A stretch of DNA of 64,000 nucleotides from Tenacibaculum sp. M341 (lineage in GTDB: Bacteria; Bacteroidota; Bacteroidia; Flavobacteriales; Flavobacteriaceae). Under the pieces are notes generated by a model. The model was not told where the DNA came from and ran no database searches. It saw nothing but the letters and a program-made list of their open reading frames with translations. Position numbers and translations under genes: made by a program. The first letter of the stretch is position 1; each line of letters begins with the position of its first letter. Positions 1 to 7,506 of this stretch are shown here, one piece after another. The stretch is from positions 210,090-274,089 of the forward strand of contig NZ_SJXJ01000006.1 in NCBI RefSeq assembly GCF_004337695.1, read 5' to 3'.

Positions 1-1
1 T

Positions 2-214
2 GAAAGACATTCTAGAGCTAACCCAATGAAAGATAGAATTCAACTAAGAAATTTTAATCATTTAATTAAAGATGGATTGTATGTTTGTGGAACCATCGCT
101 GGCTGGAGAAGTCAATTTGCAATAGCAGCCGGTAGTGGAGCTTCTGTAGCTACTGATATTTTGACTTTATGGAACGATAATATATCTACAAAAGTTCACG
201 ATAAAATTTCCTAA
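2..214 (+). CDS. C-terminal end of an FAD/NAD(P)-dependent oxidoreductase (partial)
   Basis: The reading frame is open from the window edge to a TAA at 212-214, so this is the 3' end of a larger gene and not a 62-residue protein starting at the internal ATG at 26. The end contains the motif DGLYVCGTIAGWRSQ followed by AIAAGSGASVATDI, which resembles the C-terminal FAD-binding segment (GxYxxGD/G plus an AxxxG helix) of thioredoxin-reductase-like flavoproteins. Substrate cannot be inferred from this piece. A bidirectional hairpin terminator follows at 235-269. The flavoprotein assignment is a family inference from about 70 residues. Confidence 0.6.
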   Translation, partial: ERHSRANPMKDRIQLRNFNHLIKDGLYVCGTIAGWRSQFAIAAGSGASVATDILTLWNDNISTKVHDKIS

Positions 215-234
215 ATAAAATAGAATTATAGCAT

Positions 235-269
235 AAAAAAACGCCTTTTGTAATAAAAGGCGTTTTTCT
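235..269. terminator. Bidirectional terminator
   Basis: Inverted repeat AAACGCCTTTT / AAAAGGCGTTT with a short loop, A-run on the left and T-run on the right. It separates the convergent genes ending at 214 and 298. Confidence 0.85.
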
Positions 270-297
270 TTTTAATAATGGGGATTTGTTCTGTCAA

Positions 298-633
298 TTA
301 CGACTTCTTAACGATTTTTAAAGGCATTTTATATATTCTTCCTTTAACAACAGCTTTTGTAGAGATGTGCTTGTAATTTAAATGACTCTTTACATATGAT
401 TCTACATTAGTGTTATTAGAGTCTACATTTACGATAATAAGCTCTCCTCTATTATTGATTACAAACTCAACTGTTCCAGTTAAATTCTGATCTAAATCAA
501 ATTCAATATCTCCTAATAACTGAACGATTTCAGCTCTTAATTCAGATTTTGTTTCTTTTACAGGTTTTACATCATTAGCAAATGCGTTAAAACTAAATAA
601 TGTTGCGATTAAAATTACTGTAAGCTTTTTCAT
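298..633 (-). CDS. Small secreted protein, possible TonB-C-like fold
   Basis: A 111-residue protein with a clear Sec signal peptide (MKKLTVILIATLFSFNAFA, cleavage after AFA). The mature part is short: a helical segment (ELRAEIVQLLGDIEF) followed by alternating strands around GTVEFVINNRGELIIVNV. That last stretch resembles the beginning of TonB C-terminal domains (GxVxVxFxIxxxGxI), but the match is too short to be certain. Expected in the periplasm or outside the cell. It is monocistronic, with a near-consensus promoter at 681-710 and the convergent terminator at 235-269. Function unknown. Confidence 0.75.
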   Translation of the reverse strand: MKKLTVILIATLFSFNAFANDVKPVKETKSELRAEIVQLLGDIEFDLDQNLTGTVEFVINNRGELIIVNVDSNNTNVESYVKSHLNYKHISTKAVVKGRIYKMPLKIVKKS

Positions 634-680
634 GATTATGTGTTTTTTCGGGTTTCTATTTTTTATTAAAATTTCTGATT

Positions 681-710
681 CAAAAGTACCTCAGCATTCT
701 AAAAAAACAA
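681..710 (-). promoter_or_regulatory. Bacteroidota-type promoter of the small secreted protein gene
   Basis: On the minus strand, TTG (710-708), 19 bp spacer, then TACTTTTG (688-681), matching TTG-N19-21-TAnnTTTG. The implied transcript start lies about 40 bp before the ATG at 633. The rest of the gene-free stretch 634-969 holds only the hairpin at 924-954 and AT-rich sequence. Confidence 0.65.
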
Positions 711-923
711 CTTTTTTATTGTTAACAAAATGTGTTTTTTGAACCCTTTTTTATAGTCTTTTCTTGTTTCTTAACGTTAACTTTACATTGAATAATTATT
801 AGTTTTTTTAGTTTTTTAATAGTTTATTTTTAATAAAAACAAGTAATTTGATGGTTTTGATTGAGGTTTTTATAATTTTTTAAGATGTAAAATTTAATTT
901 GTTAAGTTAATTTTGCGTTTATA

Positions 924-954
924 AAGCTAAAAAAGAAGATGTCTTTTTTAGCTT
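924..954 (-). terminator. Hairpin terminator after the LytTR operon
   Basis: Perfect 13-bp stem AAGCTAAAAAAGA / TCTTTTTTAGCTT with a 5-nt loop, 16 bp beyond the stop of the response regulator. The U-rich part lies inside the stem. Confidence 0.6.
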
Positions 955-969
955 GTATAAGAGAAAAAA

Positions 970-1647
970 CTATCTAAAAACTTTAAAAAAATCAGATTTA
1001 TAAGTTCGTCCAATTGGAATTCTTTTTTTTGAAATATAAATTTCGTTTCCAGCTATTTTTTCAATGTAATTGGTGTTAACTATATATGATTTGTGTATGT
1101 GAAAGAAATGATGTGGAAGTTTTTCTTTCCAAGCTTTTAAAGTATCAATTATAATGTACTTTTTTTCTTTGCTAACAAAGGTTAAGTAGTTTCTATCTGA
1201 TTCTATATATAAAATGTCATCAACAAATAACTTATGTAGTGCTTTATCAATATTTAAAAAAACATATTTATCCTCTGTAGAAGTTTCTTTAATAGTTGTT
1301 AGTTTCTTTATTTTTCTGATCGATTTTAAAAACCTATCAAAAGAAAAAGGTTTAACTAAATAATCAACAATCGTTTCTAGTTCAAAACTATCAAGAGCGT
1401 AATTAGGATAAGCAGTGGTAATAATTATATATGGTGGGTTTTGAATAGTTTTTATAAAATCAATACCAACAATGTCGGGTAAATTAATGTCGAGAAAAAG
1501 AAAATCAACGGTATTGTTTTTTAAGAAAGCATTGGCTTCTGTAGCTGTTTGAAAAGCTCCAATTAATTTAATATCGGGAATTTTTTGCAGAAAATTTTTC
1601 AAAATATTCTGAGCAGGTATTTCATCTTCAATTATAATGCAATTCAT
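970..1647 (-). CDS. LytTR-family response regulator
   Basis: A 225-residue cytoplasmic two-component regulator. Residues 1-115 form a receiver domain: acidic pocket IEDE at 6-9, phospho-acceptor Asp53 in FLFLDINLPD, conserved Thr in IIITTAYP and the KP pair at 99-100. Residues about 125-225 form a LytTR DNA-binding domain (LYIESDRNYLTF, FFHIHKSYIVN, PIGRTYK). The start codon overlaps the stop of the upstream kinase gene (ATGA at 1644-1647), so the two are translationally coupled and probably partners. Targets cannot be read from the sequence; the thioredoxin/DUF1573 operon just upstream of the pair is one possibility. Confidence 0.9.
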   Translation of the reverse strand: MNCIIIEDEIPAQNILKNFLQKIPDIKLIGAFQTATEANAFLKNNTVDFLFLDINLPDIVGIDFIKTIQNPPYIIITTAYPNYALDSFELETIVDYLVKPFSFDRFLKSIRKIKKLTTIKETSTEDKYVFLNIDKALHKLFVDDILYIESDRNYLTFVSKEKKYIIIDTLKAWKEKLPHHFFHIHKSYIVNTNYIEKIAGNEIYISKKRIPIGRTYKSDFFKVFR

Positions 1648-2618
1648 GATAAGACTAATTTTAGCTGAACTTTAAAACGATCGATCTTTTTTTCTATGTT
1701 TAAACTGTACTTATTTTTATAAAGTAAATTCAATCTCTTTTTTAAGTTATCAATTCCAATTGCACTTTTATTGTTGTTTTCGTCTTTCTGATTAAAGCTG
1801 TTTTCGCAAAAGCATTCTAATTTGTGTTCAGTAAGTTGAATTTTTATATTAATAGTGCTATGTATAGTACTATGTTTAAAAGCATTTTCAATAATAGTAA
1901 TAAGTAACAATGGAGCAATTTGATGATTGTTTATGTTGATTACCTTATCATATATAACAGTTTTAATACCTTGAGTTCTTATTTTTTGAAAATCAATATA
2001 ATTGTCAATATATTGAATCTCTTTATCTAACGGAATGTAATTTGCATTGCTTTCATAAAGCACATGCTTTAAGTTTTTAGAGAGTTTTAATATTAAAGAA
2101 GGAGTTTCTTCTGGTTTTTCAAAAGAGTACGAATAAATAGTGTTTAAGTTATTAAAAAGTACATGTGGGTTTATTTGTGATTTCAAAAACTTAAGTTCCA
2201 TTGCTATTCTTTCTTTTTCTTTTTCTTGAATTTCCTTTTCCTTATCTAAATATTTAAAAAGTAACCATACAAATGAAAAGAAAATAAGAGGAACTATGGT
2301 CTGCCATAAATAATCACTTAAGCACTTCATAAATGTACATCCGCACTTTGTAAATACATTACAATATAGTTGTGTAGCCAAAAAGGAAATTAGAATGAAT
2401 AGAACGGTGTAAATCACATAGCTTTTCTTTTTTACAAAATAAGGAAGTAGTATAAAGTTATTTAAATATACAATGCTAAAGAGAATTGATAAGTATTGTA
2501 AAAAAGGATTTTCTGACCAATAATATTCTGAAAATACAAATAATGAAATAAATATAAATAAGGTCCAAAATAAAAGATGAACCAGTATTTGTGATATGTG
2601 TTTTTTGATCCTGTTCAT
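1644..2618 (-). CDS. LytS/YehU-type sensor histidine kinase
   Basis: Membrane sensor kinase of the His_kinase (PF06580) class. Four predicted transmembrane helices occupy about residues 10-125, then a coiled linker (EKEIQEKEKERIAME) leads to the phospho-acceptor motif LKSQINPHVLFNNLN (His152), and the ATP-binding N-box IIENAFKHS follows. The frame stays open to an ATG at 2720, but the start at 2618 (MNRIKKH) is preferred because family members begin directly with a short basic stretch before the first helix. The gene overlaps the response-regulator gene by 4 nt. Signal sensed is unknown: there is no extracytoplasmic domain of any size apart from a Cys-containing loop (NVFTKCGCTFMKC). Confidence 0.88.
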   Translation of the reverse strand: MNRIKKHISQILVHLLFWTLFIFISLFVFSEYYWSENPFLQYLSILFSIVYLNNFILLPYFVKKKSYVIYTVLFILISFLATQLYCNVFTKCGCTFMKCLSDYLWQTIVPLIFFSFVWLLFKYLDKEKEIQEKEKERIAMELKFLKSQINPHVLFNNLNTIYSYSFEKPEETPSLILKLSKNLKHVLYESNANYIPLDKEIQYIDNYIDFQKIRTQGIKTVIYDKVININNHQIAPLLLITIIENAFKHSTIHSTINIKIQLTEHKLECFCENSFNQKDENNNKSAIGIDNLKKRLNLLYKNKYSLNIEKKIDRFKVQLKLVLS

Positions 2619-2805
2619 TGTGGTTATGAAAATACAGATTATACCATCTACAATCAAAAAATAAGGATATAATACATAAATGAAAGTACAAAATGCAGTT
2701 TGTACTTTGAAAACAAGCATTGGTACTTCTTTTTCTTAAGTAGGTGAACTTCTTTTTAATAGCCTAAATACGTCGATTAATTTAGCTGTAAATAAACAGA
2801 AAAAC

Positions 2806-3693
2806 ATGAAGAAAATAATATCGATTATCTGCTTTTTATCTATAAATGTGTTTTGTGCTGCACAAGGCGATGTAGTAGTAAATGATGGAAAAGGAAATAA
2901 AATGTTGTTAGGTAAAGTTAATAGAAAACATTTCGATTCAGATCATTTTGACTGGTTCTCTAAAAATTACAAGGCTTATTTAACTAACGATAAAATTATA
3001 AATAAGCTAAAAAAGGAATTATCAGCATACAAGATAAAAGCATTTTTTGGTTCGTGGTGTGGAGATAGTAAAAGAAATATTCCCATTTTTTATAAAATAC
3101 TAGATGAAGCCAATTTTTCAGAAAAGAATATTGAAATATATGCTGTAGATAAGAAAAAGGAAGCGTATAAACAGTCTCCAAATCACGAAGAAAAAGGATT
3201 AAACATTCATAGAGTCCCTACATTTATATTATATAAAGAAGGAAAAGAAGTAAATCGTATTGTAGAACATCCTGTAGAAACTTTTGAAAGAGATTTGTTA
3301 AAGATTGTTGAAGGAGAAAGATATAGAGTTAAGTACAGTGCCGTTGCCTTTTTAGAAAAATTATTAACGCAACAGAAAGACAGTTTTCAGAAGAAAGAAA
3401 AAGAACTGGTAAGCTTTTTACCTGACATAGCGCAAGGGGTAAAAGAGTTGAATACGTATGGTTTTGTAAAGCTAAGAGCCAATAATAATGAAGAGGCAAA
3501 ACTAATCTTTCAGTTAAATGCCAAAATGTACCCTAATCATTACATTCCTTATCAAAGTCTTGGATCTTATTACTACAAACAAAAAGAATATAAGAGAGCA
3601 TTAAAAAATTTATATAAGTCATTAAGTGTATATGCTAATAATGAAAAAGCAAAAGAAATGATTCATGAAATAGAAGCTAGTATTAATAAATAA
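2806..3693 (+). CDS. Secreted thioredoxin-fold protein with C-terminal TPR repeats
   Basis: A 295-residue protein with a signal peptide (cleavage near VFCAAQ, residue 20). Residues about 55-160 read as a thioredoxin fold: FFGSWCGDSKRNIP with Cys85 and the cis-proline loop RVPTFILY (Pro138). The second catalytic cysteine of CxxC is replaced (WCGDS), so a dithiol oxidoreductase reaction is unlikely and a monothiol or binding role is more plausible. Residues about 215-290 form two TPR-like helical pairs (YGFVKLRANNNEEAKLIF, LGSYYYKQKEYKRALKNL). The DUF1573 gene starts 11 bp downstream, so they are co-transcribed. Confidence 0.8.
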   Translation: MKKIISIICFLSINVFCAAQGDVVVNDGKGNKMLLGKVNRKHFDSDHFDWFSKNYKAYLTNDKIINKLKKELSAYKIKAFFGSWCGDSKRNIPIFYKILDEANFSEKNIEIYAVDKKKEAYKQSPNHEEKGLNIHRVPTFILYKEGKEVNRIVEHPVETFERDLLKIVEGERYRVKYSAVAFLEKLLTQQKDSFQKKEKELVSFLPDIAQGVKELNTYGFVKLRANNNEEAKLIFQLNAKMYPNHYIPYQSLGSYYYKQKEYKRALKNLYKSLSVYANNEKAKEMIHEIEASINK

Positions 3694-3704
3694 CAATTTA
3701 TATT

Positions 3705-4070
3705 ATGAAAAAAGTACAATTATTATTCGGATTATTCTTTTTAGTAACAATGGTGATGTATTCACAGGAGTTTAAGTTTGAAGAAGAAACTATTGATTAT
3801 GGTAAAATAGAATTTGGATCAGAAGGAATGAGAACTTTCGAATTTACCAATGTGGGGAATGCTCCTTTGATAATTAACCAAGTAAAATCATCTTGTGGTT
3901 GCGCAGTACCTAAAAAACCAGAAGCTCCTATTATGCCTGGTGAAAAAGGAGAAATTACAGTTGCGTATGATACTAAAAGACAAGGTGTTTTTTCAAAGGC
4001 AATTATTGTGTATTCTAATGCCAATACAGAAAGAAAAAGCCTAAAGATAAAAGGTGTTGTTGTAAAATAG
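3705..4070 (+). CDS. DUF1573 domain secreted protein
   Basis: A 121-residue protein with an N-terminal signal peptide ending near VMYSQ. The remainder is a single Ig-like DUF1573 domain: FEEETIDYGKIEFGSEGMRTF, FTNVGNAPLIINQVKSSCGC, and a central PGEKGEITVAYDT motif, all typical of the family in Bacteroidota. The conserved CGC is present. Function is not established; these proteins are small secreted or periplasmic beta-sandwiches. It is the second gene of an operon with the thioredoxin-TPR gene and ends in the shared terminator at 4082-4122. Confidence 0.9.
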   Translation: MKKVQLLFGLFFLVTMVMYSQEFKFEEETIDYGKIEFGSEGMRTFEFTNVGNAPLIINQVKSSCGCAVPKKPEAPIMPGEKGEITVAYDTKRQGVFSKAIIVYSNANTERKSLKIKGVVVK

Positions 4071-4081
4071 AGGAAAGTTCT

Positions 4082-4122
4082 AAAAGTTATCGATTGGTGT
4101 AAAAACTAGATCGATAACTTTT
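4082..4122. terminator. Bidirectional terminator
   Basis: 13-bp stem AAAAGTTATCGAT / ATCGATAACTTTT with a 15-nt loop between convergent genes ending at 4070 (+) and 4127 (-). Confidence 0.8.
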
Positions 4123-4126
4123 ATAA

Positions 4127-5074
4127 CTATACAAATGCAAGAAAAACAAAAGCGGCGTATGTTAAAAACAATACTAACCCTTCAATTCTGCTTAACACAT
4201 ATTTTTTTAAGATAAATACCATTGGTAAAATCACAAAAGCAAATCCTAACATCCAAAAGATATCTCTGTTTAATATTTGAGGTTCTGTAACAGGTATTTC
4301 TTTTACAAGAGAAGTTAAACCAAGTACAGAAGCTATGTTGAAAATATTAGAGCCAATTAAGTTTCCTAATGAAATAGCTTTTTCGCCTTTAATAGCAGCA
4401 ATTACAGAAGCAGCTAATTCAGGAACACTGGTTCCAATTGCAATCATAGTAATAGATATTACACCTTCACTTACCCCTACACTTTTAGCTAAATCTTTAG
4501 CGCCATCAACAAGTAACTCAGATCCAAAATAAAGTGCGGCGCCGCCAATAGCAAGCCATAACAATATTTTTCCATAACCAACAGAAGCTAATTTATCGTC
4601 AACCTCATCATCGTCTACAGTTTCTTTATCATTATTTGCCGATTTTATTAGAACAACCAAAAATACAATCAACCCAGAAAATAAAATAATTCCTTCTAAT
4701 TGGCTTAATAAACTATCGTTTTGCAAAAAATAATATAAAACCAAAGAAAACAACATCATTACGGGCCAGTTCAGCTTATAAAAGCTTTTATCAACAGCAA
4801 TAGGCCCAATAATTGCAGTAATACCTAAAACTAATCCAATGTTAGCAATGTTAGATCCAATTACATTATTAATAGCAATAGCAGGAGAACCATCTAAGGC
4901 AGCTTGTAAACTTACTAATAACTCAGGAGCAGAAGTAGCAAATGAGACTACTGTCATTCCTATCACCATTTTAGAAATATTCAATTTAAAAGATAAGCCA
5001 ACAGAAGACCTTACTAAAAACTCTCCTCCAAGAACCAATAAAACCAATCCAATTAAAATGTAAGCGATACTCAT
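4127..5074 (-). CDS. Calcium/sodium antiporter of the CaCA family
   Basis: A 315-residue inner-membrane protein of the YrbG type with about ten hydrophobic helices in two homologous halves. The two alpha-repeat signatures are visible: ATSAPELLVSLQAAL with NVIGSNIANIGLVLG in the first half, and GTSVPELAASVIAAIKG with NLIGSNIFNIASVLG in the second. The Glu residues of these PEL motifs coordinate cation in the family. A short acidic loop (ETVDDDEVDD) joins the halves. Expected to exchange Ca2+ for Na+ across the cytoplasmic membrane. It is transcribed alone and converges on the DUF1573 operon. Confidence 0.92.
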   Translation of the reverse strand: MSIAYILIGLVLLVLGGEFLVRSSVGLSFKLNISKMVIGMTVVSFATSAPELLVSLQAALDGSPAIAINNVIGSNIANIGLVLGITAIIGPIAVDKSFYKLNWPVMMLFSLVLYYFLQNDSLLSQLEGIILFSGLIVFLVVLIKSANNDKETVDDDEVDDKLASVGYGKILLWLAIGGAALYFGSELLVDGAKDLAKSVGVSEGVISITMIAIGTSVPELAASVIAAIKGEKAISLGNLIGSNIFNIASVLGLTSLVKEIPVTEPQILNRDIFWMLGFAFVILPMVFILKKYVLSRIEGLVLFLTYAAFVFLAFV

Positions 5075-5294
5075 GCTAAAACTTTTTTTTGCGAAGATAT
5101 GAATTTAAAACGGCAACTTTTTCCGTGTAAAAATCAGTAAAAAACTGGAGTGTTTTTTTAAGTTAAAATTGACGCTAATTTTTTTTTGAAAAGATGAAAT
5201 CGATAAAACAGGGGTGAAAAAAACATTTTTTTTCCTTTGCTTTTGAAAAAGTAAGTAAAAAATCCCTTTATTTCATTTCATTTACAAATGTTAA

Positions 5295-5325
5295 TTGAAG
5301 TTATTTGTTTTAAATTAAAACTTTG
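5295..5325 (+). promoter_or_regulatory. Possible promoter of the orphan transcript
   Basis: TTG at 5295-5297, 20-bp spacer and AAACTTTG at 5318-5325, one mismatch from TAnnTTTG. Confidence 0.35.
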
Positions 5326-5596
5326 TTGTAGGTGTTGTTGTTTTGATTTAAAACAATAAGTGTTTTTTTGTGTTCATATTGTAATTCAAATTCGTAAAAT
5401 CTTTTCAAAGAGTTTGGTGGTGTGATTTCTTTCCAATTATATTAGAAAAACAATTTCGGAATTGAACTAATTATTAACATAAAAACTAACTATTAAAAAT
5501 GCTTTTAATACTATTAAAACTAATTACAGATTTATTTAAACAACTATCAATTATTATAGAATCAATTTTTTGCTAACATTAAAAACGATAAGTAAT

Positions 5597-5659
5597 ATGA
5601 AAACTAATTTTGGAAACAATTATAACGAGATAAACAAGAAGTGGGAGAATTTGCTATAA
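5597..5659 (+). CDS. Possible 20-residue small ORF
   Basis: ATG-initiated ORF encoding MKTNFGNNYNEINKKWENLL, inside the putative orphan transcript and about 65 nt before its terminator. It has no hydrophobic segment and no recognisable family. It may be a real small protein, a decayed gene, or chance within a noncoding RNA. Confidence 0.2.
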   Translation: MKTNFGNNYNEINKKWENLL

Positions 5660-5722
5660 ATTGAAAAAGACACGAAAAAGAAGATAATTAAGAGAAAGAA
5701 ACAAGAAAGAGAAGAAAAAGTT

Positions 5723-5755
5723 AAGGTGATGAATTGAAACTCATCACTTTTTTTA
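5723..5755 (+). terminator. Rho-independent terminator of the orphan transcript
   Basis: Stem GTGATGA / TCATCAC (extended by flanking A-T pairs), 8-nt loop, followed by seven T. No annotated gene ends nearby upstream, so it must terminate an unrecognised transcript. Confidence 0.75.
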
Positions 5756-5790
5756 TTATATTATATGACTGATATTTCTTAGTATAATTA

Positions 5791-5798
5791 TACGTTTG
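5791..5798 (+). promoter_or_regulatory. -7 box of the DUF2007 gene
   Basis: TACGTTTG matches TAnnTTTG exactly; the -33 region is weak. It overlaps the upstream TTG (5796) that could be read as a start, which argues for initiation at the ATG at 5841. Confidence 0.45.
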
Positions 5799-5840
5799 AA
5801 AAGATCAGGTAGAGTTTTGTTAAATTTAAAAGGAATATTT

Positions 5841-6062
5841 ATGAGTGCATTAAGAAAAATTTATTCAGGAACGTCTATATCGGTAAATAAGTTAGCTCAC
5901 GTGCTAAATGACATTGGTATTTATTGTATTGTAAAGAATAATCAGGAATCTGCACGGTTAGCTGGTTTTGGAGCTCTAGGACAGTCGATTGACTTGTTAA
6001 TTAATGAGCATGATTTAGAAAAAGCAACAAGTATTTTAAAAAATTTTGAAAAAGAATTCTAA
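5841..6062 (+). CDS. DUF2007 domain protein (putative signal-transducing protein)
   Basis: A 73-residue cytoplasmic protein whose whole length matches the small DUF2007 fold: LRKIYSGTSISVNKLAHVLNDIGIYCIVKNN, then a hydrophobic strand SIDLLINEHDLEKATSIL. The frame is open back to a TTG at 5796, but that codon lies inside a -7 box, and ATG 5841 is preceded by an A/G-rich stretch (AAAAGGAA), so 5841 is chosen. It sits directly upstream of a tRNA gene that has its own promoter. The family's function is unknown. Confidence 0.85.
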   Translation: MSALRKIYSGTSISVNKLAHVLNDIGIYCIVKNNQESARLAGFGALGQSIDLLINEHDLEKATSILKNFEKEF

Positions 6063-6091
6063 AAAAGTTTTAACGGAAACAAAAAATAATA

Positions 6092-6099
6092 TATATTTG
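6092..6099 (+). promoter_or_regulatory. -7 box of the tRNA-Arg gene
   Basis: TATATTTG, exact match to TAnnTTTG, 14 bp before the mature tRNA 5' end. The -33 element is poor. Confidence 0.5.
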
Positions 6100-6112
6100 C
6101 ATCCGCAAAAAC

Positions 6113-6186
6113 GGCCTCGTAGCATAACTGAATAGTGCACTTGATTACGGCTCAAGAGGTTGCAGGTTTGAATCCTGCCGAGGTCA
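6113..6186 (+). tRNA. tRNA-Arg (anticodon ACG)
   Basis: A 74-nt cloverleaf. Acceptor stem 6113-6119 / 6179-6185 (one G-T pair), D stem 6122-6125 / 6135-6138, anticodon stem 6140-6144 / 6152-6156 with loop TTACGGC giving anticodon ACG (6147-6149), T stem GCAGG / CCTGC with loop TTTGAAT. The discriminator base is A6186 and CCA is not encoded. The ACG anticodon is expected to be edited to ICG and to read CGU/CGC/CGA codons. Confidence 0.93.
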
Positions 6187-6187
6187 C

Positions 6188-6221
6188 AAAACCCTTTAAA
6201 ACTTTAAGTTTTAAAGGGTTT
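6188..6221 (+). terminator. Terminator of tRNA-Arg
   Basis: 15-bp perfect stem AAACCCTTTAAAACT / AGTTTTAAAGGGTTT with a 3-nt loop, directly after the tRNA. Confidence 0.85.
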
Positions 6222-6279
6222 GTTTTTGTTATAAAGTAAAAAATATACTTGTAACGTTATTATTTTCTGGGTTTGTTAG

Positions 6280-7425
6280 TTATTGCTTACTTAATTCAAT
6301 AATAAAATCGTTACACATAGGTGTTATCTTTTCATGATAATCTTCTACGTTAGAAAGTATCAAAACTCCTATTTTTTTGTTTTTATCCATTATTAATATG
6401 GATGAGAATCCTCCTGTACCACCATCATGAGCTAATAAAGAGAAGTCTTCGCTTTCATAAATTCCCCATCCTAAGCCAACATAATTGTCAGTTTCTTTTT
6501 CAAATGTTTTTTGTTGAGGAAGATTGTAAACAGGGTTGTTTTCAAAGTTTTTACGAATAAATTTCTCCATGTCTTTTACAGAGGATTTGATTGAGCCGGT
6601 AGCTGTTGTTGTTTCAGTAAAATTCCAATGTGATTGAATTTCTCCATTAATATTTCTAGGTTCTATCAAGTCAGATATGTTTACTTTGTTAAGTAGTGTT
6701 GTGCTACTGTTCATATTAAGAGGTTTAAAGATTAGCTCCTGTAGTAGTTCTTCGTAAGTAGTATTTCTTTTTTTTGCTAAACAATACCCTAAAATTCCTG
6801 TAGCAATATTTGAGTATTCATAGGTGCTTCCAATTGGATTGCTAAGTGTTACGTGGTTTTGTAAATAACTTTTCAAATTATTAAAAGTATAAGTTGCATA
6901 AGGATCTTTAGGATTGAAATTTTCAATTTCATCAATATTGCTTGGTAATCTAGGTAACCCAGAAGTGTGATTTGCCATGTGTTTAAAAGTTATGTTACCA
7001 ACATTTAAAATAGGGAAGTCAAATTGTTCTTGAAGAGATTCAGATAAACTAACTTCGTTATTATTAATCATGCTTGATAAAGCAATACTTGTAAATACTT
7101 TAGTTATTGAACCAATTTCAAATATATTATTTGTGTTGTTTATTGTTTTTAGTGTGTTACTTTCATTAATTACTCCAATATATTCCGTGTTTTCTTGTGT
7201 AACGAGAGCAATAGAAACTTGTGCTTCTTCTGGAAGAGTTGAAAGTCTTTTCTCTAGTATGTCGACGTATTTTTGATTATTAATTTCATCTGACAAAGTG
7301 GAGTTAGGTTTTATAGGTTCTGTTTTGCTACAATTTGTTAGTAATACTAGTATAGCTGTTACAATAAATAGAGGTGTTTTTAGAGTTTTTTTTCTCTCTT
7401 GTTTTTTTTGTTCAAAAATTTTCAT
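6280..7425 (-). CDS. Beta-lactamase-fold serine hydrolase lipoprotein
   Basis: A 381-residue lipoprotein of the class C beta-lactamase/penicillin-binding-protein-like family (PF00144). The signal ends in the lipobox LLTNC (Cys32), so the protein is probably membrane anchored facing the periplasm or surface. Catalytic motifs are intact: SITK (Ser106, Lys109), YSN (204-206) and HDGG (333-336). Family members include DD-peptidases, esterases and beta-lactamases; which applies here cannot be told. It lies 81 bp downstream of an AraC-type regulator gene in the same direction and may be its target. Confidence 0.88.
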   Translation of the reverse strand: MKIFEQKKQERKKTLKTPLFIVTAILVLLTNCSKTEPIKPNSTLSDEINNQKYVDILEKRLSTLPEEAQVSIALVTQENTEYIGVINESNTLKTINNTNNIFEIGSITKVFTSIALSSMINNNEVSLSESLQEQFDFPILNVGNITFKHMANHTSGLPRLPSNIDEIENFNPKDPYATYTFNNLKSYLQNHVTLSNPIGSTYEYSNIATGILGYCLAKKRNTTYEELLQELIFKPLNMNSSTTLLNKVNISDLIEPRNINGEIQSHWNFTETTTATGSIKSSVKDMEKFIRKNFENNPVYNLPQQKTFEKETDNYVGLGWGIYESEDFSLLAHDGGTGGFSSILIMDKNKKIGVLILSNVEDYHEKITPMCNDFIIELSKQ

Positions 7426-7506
7426 TGCTATAGATTTTAATTTATCTAAGGCAAAACTCAGTAAAAGGTATGAGTTGAGGGTTTTGAAAACACCGAATCG
7501 TACAAA

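Larger units (their letters stand above)
5075..5840. other. Gene-poor stretch with an orphan transcription unit
   Basis: 766 bp without a normal gene. It holds a promoter-like pair (TTG 5295-5297, AAACTTTG 5318-5325), a 20-codon ORF at 5597-5659, a purine-rich tail, and a strong rho-independent terminator at 5723-5755, all on the plus strand. Together they suggest a transcript of roughly 400 nt that is either a small RNA or the mRNA of a very small peptide. The DUF2007 promoter follows at 5791. Confidence 0.45.

Noticed and set aside
26-214. Complete 62-residue gene starting at ATG 26
   Set aside because: The frame is open through the window edge and the residues match only the C-terminal end of a flavoprotein.
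5796-5840. TTG start giving an 88-residue DUF2007 protein
   Set aside because: The TTG lies inside the -7 box TACGTTTG; ATG 5841 fits family length.
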